Shown here in pieces: positions 1-6,147 of a stretch of 12,951 nucleotides of DNA. Each line of letters starts with the position of its first letter. The first letter of the stretch is position 1. The notes beneath the pieces are model-generated. The model worked only from the letters and a program-made list of their open reading frames with translations. It was not told where the DNA came from and did not search any database. Both the position numbers and the translations under genes were made by a program. The DNA comes from an uncultured Mycoplasmatota bacterium (GTDB taxonomy: Bacteria > Bacillota_I > Bacilli_A > RF39 > UBA660). The DNA lies in NCBI GenBank assembly GCA_948472605.1, contig CAOKUH010000040.1:1-12951 (forward strand). The letters run 5' to 3'.

Positions 1-632
1 ATAGCGATGGTAATATTGGAAGTCATATTAAGTTAATCAGAAATGAAAGTATTGGTAATTACTATTGGAGTGGAAGTAGTAGTAACCGAAGTAGTGATTG
101 GACAAAAAGTACACTAAACACCGAAGTATTAAATGGAACATATTATAGTAATTTAAATGAAGACGCCAAATGTATGATAAGTAATGTAATATGGAGTTTA
201 GGAGGAAGAAATAGTCAATTTACCTTAACAAGTACTTTCTATACAGATGAGAGAGGAACAAGAGTTAATAGTGGTAGACCAATAAAATGGACAGGAAAAA
301 TAGGATTAATGTATCCAAGTGATTATGGTTTTGCAGTCGGTGGAAATGTAAGGATTACTTGCTTAAAAGCAGATTTAGGAAGTTATAGTTCTAATAATTG
401 TTATACTAATGATTGGCTATATAATGGAAGTTATCAATGGACACTAACACCTAATACAATTGATGATCGTGTAGTCTTTTATATGTATAGTAGTGGAGCA
501 ATAAATAGTGGCTATATCGTATCTGCAGTTAGTAATACAGTTAGACCTGTTATACACTTAAATTCCAATATAACCTTATCAAGTGGAACAGGATCAAGCT
601 CTGACCCATTTATACTTAAAGTAAAAGAATAA
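1..632 (+). CDS. Surface/secreted protein, C-terminal fragment (5' end outside window)
   Basis: The reading frame is open from the window edge (first full codon at 3) to TAA at 630-632, giving about 209 residues with no start in view. An internal ATG at 174 has no ribosome binding site and falls inside continuous conserved-looking sequence, so it is not taken as the start. The protein is rich in Ser, Asn, Tyr, Trp and Gly. It contains segments such as DWTKSTLN, GTYYSNL, GKIGLMYPSDYG, CxxNDWL and a closing VRPVIHLNSNITLSSGTG...DPFIL. I recognise this style from large extracellular proteins of uncultured gut Firmicutes, where it resembles DUF6273-like or lectin-like repeat domains. That assignment is from memory and is not a domain search. 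No LPXTG motif or C-terminal TM segment is present, so attachment to the cell, if any, is not through sortase at this end. The ligand and function are unknown. Confidence 0.75.
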   Translation, partial: SDGNIGSHIKLIRNESIGNYYWSGSSSNRSSDWTKSTLNTEVLNGTYYSNLNEDAKCMISNVIWSLGGRNSQFTLTSTFYTDERGTRVNSGRPIKWTGKIGLMYPSDYGFAVGGNVRITCLKADLGSYSSNNCYTNDWLYNGSYQWTLTPNTIDDRVVFYMYSSGAINSGYIVSAVSNTVRPVIHLNSNITLSSGTGSSSDPFILKVKE

Positions 633-670
633 AATAACCTAAGTATTTATTTTAACCTAGGTTTTTTTTA
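633..670 (+). terminator. Intrinsic terminator after the surface-protein gene
   Basis: AACCTA (636-641) can pair with TAGGTT (658-663), followed directly by a run of T (662-669). The A-rich bases before the stem can pair into the T run. The loop is fairly large (16 nt), so this is a moderate rather than a textbook hairpin. It sits 3 nt past the stop codon, as expected for a terminator. Confidence 0.6.
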
Positions 671-677
671 TGTCTTG

Positions 678-686
678 TGCTATAAT
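678..686 (+). promoter_or_regulatory. Extended -10 promoter for the nusB-xseA-xseB-proS operon
   Basis: TGCTATAAT at 678-686 is a perfect TGn plus TATAAT extended -10 element. There is no good -35 at normal spacing because that region is the preceding terminator, which fits an extended -10 promoter that does not need one. The predicted transcription start is about 692-694, only about 10 nt before the nusB ATG. Confidence 0.7.
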
Positions 687-702
687 TTAAGTGGTGGTTT
701 TT

Positions 703-1098
703 ATGGCTTATAAAAGAAGCGAATTAAGAGAAAAATGCATGATTATACTATATCAATACTATCTAATGCAAAGTAATAAATTAGAAATCTTTATAGATGA
801 AATAATAAAAGAAAATATGGAAATAGAAAATGAATATGTTAAAGAGATAGTATATGGAGTAGTAAATCATAAAGAAGAGTTAGACGATATTGCTAATAAA
901 TATATTAAAGATTGGACAATAGATCGACTTGATAAAACAGGGGCTCAAGTTTTAAGAATAGCTTTATATGAACTTAAATATACAGATACTCCAGAAGTTG
1001 TTGTGATAAACGAAGCCATAGAATTATCTAAAAAATATAGTGATGATGCTGTCCGCAAAATAATAAATGCCGTTTTAGATAAAATTATAAGAGAATAA
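703..1098 (+). CDS. nusB: Transcription antitermination factor NusB
   Basis: This is a 131-residue all-helical RNA-binding protein. NusB pairs with NusE (ribosomal protein S10), binds boxA RNA and supports antitermination and rRNA transcription in the cytoplasm. Length fits the family. The N-terminus has the expected R-x6-LYQYY helix. The C-terminal half has the family signature IDRLDKTGAQVLRIALYEL, then INEAIELSKKYSDD and KIINAVLDKI, where the family usually has FVNGVL. An in-frame GTG at 691 was rejected as start: it lies at or before the predicted transcription start, and the GGTGGT at 693-698 serves better as the ribosome binding site for ATG 703. It is the first gene of an operon with xseA 16 nt downstream, a neighbourhood shared with B. 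subtilis. Confidence 0.95.
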   Translation: MAYKRSELREKCMIILYQYYLMQSNKLEIFIDEIIKENMEIENEYVKEIVYGVVNHKEELDDIANKYIKDWTIDRLDKTGAQVLRIALYELKYTDTPEVVVINEAIELSKKYSDDAVRKIINAVLDKIIRE

Positions 1099-1114
1099 GA
1101 AAGTAGGTGACTCC

Positions 1115-2452
1115 ATGATAGAAACCGAAGAAAAATACTTAAAAATAAGTGATTTAAATGAATATATAAAAGTAATGTTTGATGAAAATACTTTTCTTCG
1201 AAAAATATATTTAAAAGGAGAAATATCTAATTTTAAGAACCATACAAGAGGCCATCTATATTTTACTTTAAAAGATGAAACCTCAAGAATAAGTGCTGTA
1301 ATGTTTTATAATAATGCTCTTCGTTTAAACTTTAAACCAGAAGATGGTATGAATGTTTTAGTAAGTGGAAGAATTTCTTGTTATCCTGCTCAAGGTACAT
1401 ATCAAATATATGTTGATACTATGGAGATGGATGGTTTAGGAAATCTTTATATTGAGTATGAAAAGTTAAAGAAAAAATTATCAAGCGAAGGTTTATTTGA
1501 TACTAAATTTAAAAAGCCAATACCCAAATATCCTAAAAAAATTGGAATTATTACGGCTTCGACTGGAGCAGCTATAAGAGATATATTAAGTACTATTAGA
1601 AGAAGATACCCAATTTGTGAAACAATTCTTTTTCCTTCTCTTGTTCAAGGCTCATCTGCAGCTCCTGAAATAGTTAAACAAATAAGAAAAGCAAATGAAT
1701 TTGATTTAGACGTTATTATATGTGGTCGAGGGGGAGGATCTATTGAAGATTTATGGGCTTTTAATGAAGAAATAGTAGCTAGAGCTATATTCGAATCTAA
1801 AATACCAATAATAAGTGCTGTTGGTCATGAAGTAGATTTTACAATTGCTGATTTTGTAGCTGATCTAAGAGCACCAACACCTACAGGAGCAGCAGAAATG
1901 GCCGTTCCAACTAAATATGATATTGAAAATATTTTAAACGAAAAGAAAAATAGATTAAATGCTATAATAAAAAATAAATTAAAAGTAAAAGTAGACAAAG
2001 TTAAAGCTATAAAAGAAAGCTTTGTCTTAAAAAATCCAATTGTTTTATATGAAATTAAAGAACAAAAACTTGATAATCTAATTGAACAATTAAACAAAAA
2101 CATTAATAAAAAAATTAGCGACAATAAAAATCGCTTAGACATAATAAAATCTAATTATGTTTTAAAAAATCCATTAGCAACATTTAATGTTGTCAAAAAA
2201 GATTTAGAAAATTCACATCAAAAATTAACAAGTATTATTAAGAATTATTTAGATAAAAAAAGTCACGAACAACAAATGATAATTAATACTTTAAAATTAG
2301 TTAACCCTTTAAATATTTTAGAAAAAGGCTATAGTTTAGTAGCAGTAGAAAATAAAATAATTAAAGATAGTAAAGATGTAAAAGTTAATGATTTAATAAA
2401 AATAAAATTAAGTAAAGGCGAGTTAAGTGCCGTTGTAAAGGAGAAAAAATAG
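1115..2452 (+). CDS. xseA: Exodeoxyribonuclease VII large subunit XseA
   Basis: This is the 445-residue catalytic large subunit of exonuclease VII, which degrades single-stranded DNA from both ends to oligonucleotides in complex with several small XseB subunits. An N-terminal OB-fold (about residues 7-105, including the LKGEISNFKNHTRGHLYFTLKD stretch) binds ssDNA. The catalytic domain holds GIITASTGAAIRD (from residue 144), GRGGGSIEDLW (204-214), and VGHEVDFTIAD followed by RAPTPTGAAE (about 236-261). A long Lys-rich helical region (about 265-410) matches the coiled coil that carries XseB. The C-terminus ends with the typical NPLNILEKGYSLV strand region. The start ATG is preceded by TAGGTGA (1104-1110). 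The stop abuts the xseB start exactly, so the two subunits are probably translationally coupled. Confidence 0.97.
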   Translation: MIETEEKYLKISDLNEYIKVMFDENTFLRKIYLKGEISNFKNHTRGHLYFTLKDETSRISAVMFYNNALRLNFKPEDGMNVLVSGRISCYPAQGTYQIYVDTMEMDGLGNLYIEYEKLKKKLSSEGLFDTKFKKPIPKYPKKIGIITASTGAAIRDILSTIRRRYPICETILFPSLVQGSSAAPEIVKQIRKANEFDLDVIICGRGGGSIEDLWAFNEEIVARAIFESKIPIISAVGHEVDFTIADFVADLRAPTPTGAAEMAVPTKYDIENILNEKKNRLNAIIKNKLKVKVDKVKAIKESFVLKNPIVLYEIKEQKLDNLIEQLNKNINKKISDNKNRLDIIKSNYVLKNPLATFNVVKKDLENSHQKLTSIIKNYLDKKSHEQQMIINTLKLVNPLNILEKGYSLVAVENKIIKDSKDVKVNDLIKIKLSKGELSAVVKEKK

Positions 2453-2680
2453 ATGGAAAATTTAAGTTTTGAAAAATCTTTAGAAAAATTAGAAAGTATT
2501 GTGCATGAACTTGAAAGTGGAAATATAGAATTAGAATGTGCAATTGAAAAATATACAGAAGCAATGAACCTTGTTAAATCATGTAGTGAAAAATTAAATG
2601 AAGCTACAAAAAAGGTTAATAAAATATTAGAAGAAAATGGAACTTTGGCTGATTTTTCAATTGATGATAATGAAGAATAG
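2453..2680 (+). CDS. xseB: Exodeoxyribonuclease VII small subunit XseB
   Basis: This 75-residue all-helical protein wraps the XseA coiled coil in exonuclease VII. The signatures are FEKSLEKLESIVHELESGNIELE near the N-terminus, then EKYTEAMNLVKSCSEKLNEA and KVNKILEE, all canonical. Its length is typical. Its ATG directly follows the xseA TAG with no spacer, and its ribosome binding site AAGGAG (2438-2443) lies inside the last codons of xseA. The acidic tail (SIDDNEE) is common in the family. Confidence 0.97.
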   Translation: MENLSFEKSLEKLESIVHELESGNIELECAIEKYTEAMNLVKSCSEKLNEATKKVNKILEENGTLADFSIDDNEE

Positions 2681-2688
2681 GTGATACT

Positions 2689-4113
2689 ATGAAAGAGTTA
2701 GTTAAAGATATTACTTCTCGTGATATAAATTTTGCAGATTGGTATACAGATATCGTAAAAGCATCTGATTTGGTAGATTATTCAAGTATAAAGGGTAGTA
2801 TGATTATAAGACCTTATGGTTATGCTATTTGGGAAAATATCGTAAATATTTTGGATAAAGAATTTAAAAATGTTGGGACATTAAATGTCCAAATGCCAAT
2901 GTTTATACCTGAGTCACTTCTTAATGTAGAAAAAGACCATGTTAAAGGATTTGCTCCAGAAGTAGCTTGGGTCACTCATGGTGGTAGTGAAGAATTAGAA
3001 GAACGTTTATGTATAAGACCGACTAGTGAAGTATTATTCTGTGACCATTTCAAAAAAATAGTAAAATCTTATCGTGATTTGCCACTTATATATAATCAGT
3101 GGTGTACAATAGTTAGATGGGAAAAAACCACACGTCCTTTTTTGCGAAGTAGAGAAATATTATGGCAAGAAGGGCATACTATGCATGCAACAGAAAAAGA
3201 AGCATTAGATGAAACAATTAAAATGTTAAAAATTTATGAAAATTTTCAAAGAGATTATTTGGCTTTACCAGTTATTGTTGGTAAAAAAACTGATAAAGAA
3301 AAGTTTGCGGGAGCCGATGTTACTTATACAATTGAAGCAATGATGTATGATGGAGTAGCTCTTCAAAATGGAACAAGTCACTATTTTGGTCAAGGATTTG
3401 CTAAAGCCTTTAATATAGAATTTCTAAATAAAGAAAATAAGCTTGAAAATCCATATCAAACAAGTTGGGGTGTTTCAACTAGAATGATTGGGGCAATTAT
3501 CATGACCCATAGTGATGATCATGGTTTAGTTTTACCTCCAAAAATTGCTCCTATTAAAGTAAATTTAATTCCAATTGGTAATAATGAAAATGTAATAAAT
3601 AAAATAAATGAAATAAAAGATTTATTAGAGCATGAAAATATTACATGTAATATAAATAATTCAGATAAAACACCAGGTTATAAATTTGCCGATGCGGAAG
3701 TAAAAGGTTATCCTATTCGTTTAGAACTAGGAAATAGAGATTTTAAAAACGAATTAGTTACTTTAGTTCGTCGAGATACTTTAGAAAAAATAGATGTAAC
3801 GTTTGATAATATAGTAAATACCATAAAAGAATTACTCGAAGATATTCAAAATAATTTATATAATAAAGCTTTAACAAGACGAAATAGTATGATTTATACG
3901 GCAAGTGATTATGCAGAATTTAAGGATATAGCTCAAAGTAAACCAGGTTTTATTAAAGTAAATTGGTGTGGGAATGTAGCTTGCGAAGACAAAATAAAAG
4001 ATGAAACAGGTTTAAAATCACGTTGTATAATAGAAGACGAACAAACCGATGGTAATTGTGTTTGTTGTGGCAAACTTGGAAAACATAAGATTTATTTTGG
4101 AAAACAATATTAA
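2689..4113 (+). CDS. proS: Prolyl-tRNA synthetase, type 3 (archaeal/eukaryotic-like)
   Basis: This 474-residue class II aminoacyl-tRNA synthetase attaches proline to tRNA-Pro. It is the eukaryote/archaea-like form, without the editing (INS) domain between motifs 2 and 3 that marks the usual bacterial ProRS. Motif 2 is VRWEKTTRPFLRSREILWQE (R143 onward) followed by GHTMHAT. Motif 3 is GVSTRMIGAIIMTHSDDHGL (R265 is its arginine). An anticodon-binding domain follows (about 285-395). The C-terminal domain has Cys at 427, 432, 457 and 460 (C-x4-C-x24-C-x2-C) for zinc and ends in Tyr474, as typical type 3 enzymes do. The start has GGTGAT at 2680-2685 overlapping the xseB stop. It closes the operon. 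No T-box leader is possible in the 8-nt gap, so no tRNA-sensing control is visible here. Confidence 0.96.
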   Translation: MKELVKDITSRDINFADWYTDIVKASDLVDYSSIKGSMIIRPYGYAIWENIVNILDKEFKNVGTLNVQMPMFIPESLLNVEKDHVKGFAPEVAWVTHGGSEELEERLCIRPTSEVLFCDHFKKIVKSYRDLPLIYNQWCTIVRWEKTTRPFLRSREILWQEGHTMHATEKEALDETIKMLKIYENFQRDYLALPVIVGKKTDKEKFAGADVTYTIEAMMYDGVALQNGTSHYFGQGFAKAFNIEFLNKENKLENPYQTSWGVSTRMIGAIIMTHSDDHGLVLPPKIAPIKVNLIPIGNNENVINKINEIKDLLEHENITCNINNSDKTPGYKFADAEVKGYPIRLELGNRDFKNELVTLVRRDTLEKIDVTFDNIVNTIKELLEDIQNNLYNKALTRRNSMIYTASDYAEFKDIAQSKPGFIKVNWCGNVACEDKIKDETGLKSRCIIEDEQTDGNCVCCGKLGKHKIYFGKQY

Positions 4114-4127
4114 TTAGAAAGTTCTTG

Positions 4128-4157
4128 AAAACTTCTACAATTGCTAGAGGTTTTTTT
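4128..4157 (+). terminator. Intrinsic terminator of the nusB-proS operon
   Basis: AAAACTTCTA (4128-4137) pairs with TAGAGGTTTT (4145-4154): ten pairs including one T-G wobble, with a 7-nt loop, leading into a T run at 4151-4157. It begins 15 nt after the proS stop. Confidence 0.8.
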
Positions 4158-4168
4158 ATTTTATAGCC

Positions 4169-4198
4169 TTTACTTTTGTTTGTAAGCTGATGTATAAT
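4169..4198 (+). promoter_or_regulatory. SigmaA-type promoter of the coiled-coil membrane protein gene
   Basis: TATAAT at 4193-4198 is a perfect -10. TTTACT at 4169-4174 matches four of six -35 positions with an 18-nt spacer. It lies just after the operon terminator and gives a short leader of about 15 nt before the ATG at 4220. Confidence 0.6.
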
Positions 4199-4219
4199 AA
4201 ATGCCGTTAGGTGATAGAT

Positions 4220-4972
4220 ATGAATATAAATTTCAAACTAAATAAAGATGAAGAAAGTATAATTGTTTCTGATGAAAATGGTTTAATGGAAATTAGAGAA
4301 TATCAAGATAATATTCGTGATATTTTAATACTTGAAGATGTTATAGCAGAACAGAAAAGTGATTTAGAGTTAAAAAAAATATACAAGGAAACATATGACG
4401 TAAAATTAAATGATATTTGTTTGAAAATTGAAAAGAAAAAAAAGAAATGGAAATTATTCAAAAGATGTTTTTGTAGTATTATATTAGTTTTTCCTGTATT
4501 TTTTTGTTGTTTTTTAAAATTGCTTGCTGGAACAAAATTAGCTTTTATTAGTAGTCAAACACTTATTGGGGACCTAAAATTAGGATGTATTATTGATTTA
4601 GCTATTGTTATAAATTATGTGAGTGGTTGTATAGCATCTGATTTTAGGCCTTCTCTTATTAAAAAATTGGTTAAAGATAAAGAAGACTTCTTGAATTTAT
4701 CTCATAATTTAGATTTAGAAATCCCTCTTTTAGAACAACTTTTAGATAAAAATAGGGATAAATTACAGGATATGTTGGAAATTAAAGAAAAAAATAATAT
4801 AGAAAATATGTCTACAGAAGTGCAATTTGTCTCTTATCGTGAAGAATTAGAAGCCCAAAGAAAATATTTAATGTCAATAAATGAACCTAATATAATATCT
4901 GAAAAAGAAGCGGCAACTGAACAAAATGAAATGATATTAGGAAGACTTAAGAGAAAAAGAAATAGGAATTGA
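4220..4972 (+). CDS. Unrecognised coiled-coil protein with a two-TM hairpin
   Basis: I do not recognise this 250-residue protein. The N-terminal 80 residues are charged and helical and end in a basic stretch (KKKKKWKLFKR, about 72-82). Two hydrophobic segments follow, about 83-103 (Cys/Phe-rich) and 121-139. The remainder (about 145-250) is charged, largely coiled coil, and ends in a basic tail. The positive-inside rule suggests both ends face the cytoplasm with a short external loop of about 17 residues. Five Cys lie in or just beside the first TM segment. ATG 4220 was chosen because GGTGAT (4210-4215) sits 4 nt before it; the in-frame GTG at 4211 is part of that site. It is monocistronic, with its own promoter and terminator. 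The codon use and AT content look native. Function is unknown; an envelope or membrane-organising scaffold is only a guess. Confidence 0.8.
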   Translation: MNINFKLNKDEESIIVSDENGLMEIREYQDNIRDILILEDVIAEQKSDLELKKIYKETYDVKLNDICLKIEKKKKKWKLFKRCFCSIILVFPVFFCCFLKLLAGTKLAFISSQTLIGDLKLGCIIDLAIVINYVSGCIASDFRPSLIKKLVKDKEDFLNLSHNLDLEIPLLEQLLDKNRDKLQDMLEIKEKNNIENMSTEVQFVSYREELEAQRKYLMSINEPNIISEKEAATEQNEMILGRLKRKRNRN

Positions 4973-4988
4973 TACATAAAAATACTAG

Positions 4989-5019
4989 CAATATTTGGCA
5001 TTTACCAAATATTGTTTTT
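4989..5019 (+). terminator. Strong intrinsic terminator after the coiled-coil gene
   Basis: This is a perfect 10-bp stem: CAATATTTGG (4989-4998) with CCAAATATTG (5005-5014), loop CATTTA, followed by TTTTT (5015-5019). Confidence 0.9.
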
Positions 5020-5046
5020 ATATAGAAATTTATATAACTCATACTA
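5017..5046 (+). promoter_or_regulatory. Candidate sigma-G-like promoter of the spoIVB-type gene
   Basis: CATACTA at 5040-5046 matches the B. subtilis sigma-G -10 consensus as I recall it. Seventeen nt upstream, TTTATA (5017-5022) matches four of six positions of TGAATA. The predicted start near 5053 leaves a short leader with AAGGTG and GGTGAT before the ATG at 5069. No convincing sigmaA promoter is seen: the nearest pairing, TTGTTT (5012-5017) with TATAAC (5033-5038), has only 15 nt between and overlaps the terminator. A 10-bp palindrome ATACTAGTAT (5041-5050) overlaps the -10. In such AT-rich DNA a chance match is possible. Confidence 0.35.
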
Positions 5047-5068
5047 GTATTGTAAGGTGTGGTGATTT

Positions 5069-6043
5069 ATGAAAAAAATAAAAATAATTTTGGTTACATT
5101 GTTAATGCTATTTCCTAATATAGTATTAGCGTACTCTAACCAAATTATTGTTGGGGGTCAAAATATTGGAATAAATATCGAAAGTAATGGGATATTGGTT
5201 GTAGGATTTTACAAAGTAAATGGAAATATCGTAAAATCTAATCCTGCCATTCAAGTAGGAGATTATATCACTAAAGTAGGAGATAAAGAAGTTAATACGA
5301 TAAATGAGTTGACTAACAATATTGAAACAAATATGCAAAATAGTGAAGTTAAACTAACATTTATTCGTAATGGTGAAGAAATGACTAGTACTTTAACTTT
5401 AGTTGAAGATAATAAGGTTTTTAAAACAGGTTTATATGTAAAAGATAGTATAACTGGAATAGGAACACTTACATATATTGACCCAGAAAGTAAAATATTT
5501 GGAGCTCTTGGCCATGAAATAATTGAGGCAAACTCTAATAAAAGAATTGAAGTTAAAACAGGAACTATTTTTAATAGTACTATAACTGGAATTAATAAAA
5601 GTAATGATGGTGAACCAGGTGAAAAAAAAGCAAATTTCAATATGAAAGATGTATATGGTAACATCAAAAAAAATACCCAGTATGGTTTATTTGGAACCTA
5701 TACTAAAGAATTACCAACAGATAAAACGTATGAAGTAGCAACAAAAGATGAAGTAAAAGTAGGTAATGCTAAAATACTAACTGTATTAAATGGTAATGAA
5801 ATTAAAGAATATGAAATAAATATTACCAAAATTAACGAATACAACAAAATAAAGAATATTGCATTTGAAATAACTGATCAAGAATTGCTTAACAAAACAG
5901 GGGGAGTAGTTCAAGGAATGAGTGGGAGTCCTATTATTCAAAATAACAAAATAATAGGAGCAGTAACCCACGTAATAGTTGATAACGTTAAAACAGGATA
6001 TGGAATATTTATTACAACAATGTTAGAAGAAGGCGAAAACTAA
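5069..6043 (+). CDS. spoIVB: SpoIVB-family PDZ serine peptidase (S55)
   Basis: This is a 324-residue exported serine peptidase. In spore-formers, SpoIVB is made in the forespore, acts in the space between the two membranes, and cleaves SpoIVFA to trigger pro-sigma-K processing. A signal peptide ends at about residue 21 (NIVLA, then YS). A PDZ domain covers about 28-115 (GDYITKVGDKEV). The peptidase domain follows with GLYVKDSITGIGTLTYIDPE and FGALGHEI (His149). Asp270 stands 15 residues before Ser285 in the motif QGMSGSPI, the same spacing I recall for the B. subtilis triad. GAVTHV and TGYGIFI close the domain. The protein is about 100 residues shorter than B. subtilis SpoIVB, mostly at the N-terminus, which here is a cleavable-looking signal. 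It lies close to nusB-xseAB, as in B. subtilis, but recN and spo0A are not beside it. A non-sporulation envelope role remains possible. Confidence 0.9.
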   Translation: MKKIKIILVTLLMLFPNIVLAYSNQIIVGGQNIGINIESNGILVVGFYKVNGNIVKSNPAIQVGDYITKVGDKEVNTINELTNNIETNMQNSEVKLTFIRNGEEMTSTLTLVEDNKVFKTGLYVKDSITGIGTLTYIDPESKIFGALGHEIIEANSNKRIEVKTGTIFNSTITGINKSNDGEPGEKKANFNMKDVYGNIKKNTQYGLFGTYTKELPTDKTYEVATKDEVKVGNAKILTVLNGNEIKEYEINITKINEYNKIKNIAFEITDQELLNKTGGVVQGMSGSPIIQNNKIIGAVTHVIVDNVKTGYGIFITTMLEEGEN

Positions 6044-6052
6044 GCCTTTTTT
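6027..6052 (+). terminator. Terminator overlapping the end of the spoIVB-type gene
   Basis: AAGGC (6030-6034) pairs with GCCTT (6044-6048), with a 9-nt loop that contains the stop codon. Flanking A and T residues extend the stem (6027-6029 with 6049-6051), and the T run reaches 6053. The left arm is the last codons of the gene. Confidence 0.65.
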
Positions 6053-6068
6053 TAATTTGTATATTAAC

Positions 6069-6097
6069 TTGAACAATAAAATAATTAATGATATTAT
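6069..6097 (+). promoter_or_regulatory. SigmaA-type promoter for the GT-C membrane protein unit
   Basis: TTGAAC (6069-6074) and TATTAT (6092-6097) are separated by exactly 17 nt. The -10 matches five of six positions and the -35 four of six. The leader to the ATG at 6148 is about 45 nt. Confidence 0.65.
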
Positions 6098-6147
6098 TTA
6101 AAAAAAATAACGATGTAGTAAAATTAATTGAAAGAAGTGGTTTTTAA

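Noticed and set aside
174..632. Separate 152-residue gene starting at ATG 174
   Set aside because: The frame is open upstream to the window edge with matching composition and motifs, and there is no ribosome binding site, so it is the end of a larger protein.
691..702. GTG start for nusB, giving four extra residues
   Set aside because: It lies at or before the predicted transcription start, and GGTGGT serves as the ribosome binding site for ATG 703. NusB family alignment also fits the shorter form.
1825..2142. Minus-strand open frame inside xseA
   Set aside because: It is hydrophobic low-complexity sequence antisense to a clearly conserved gene, with no ribosome binding site or family resemblance.
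2681..2688. T-box or other tRNA-sensing leader for proS
   Set aside because: Only 8 nt separate xseB and proS, too short for any leader element.
5041..5050. Palindrome ATACTAGTAT as an attachment site or operator in its own right
   Set aside because: It is only 10 bp in AT-rich DNA and largely coincides with the candidate -10 element. No second full copy flanks a mobile gene.
5126..5971. Three minus-strand open frames inside the spoIVB-type gene
   Set aside because: All are antisense to a conserved peptidase with an intact triad. AT-rich codon use leaves the opposite strand open by chance.
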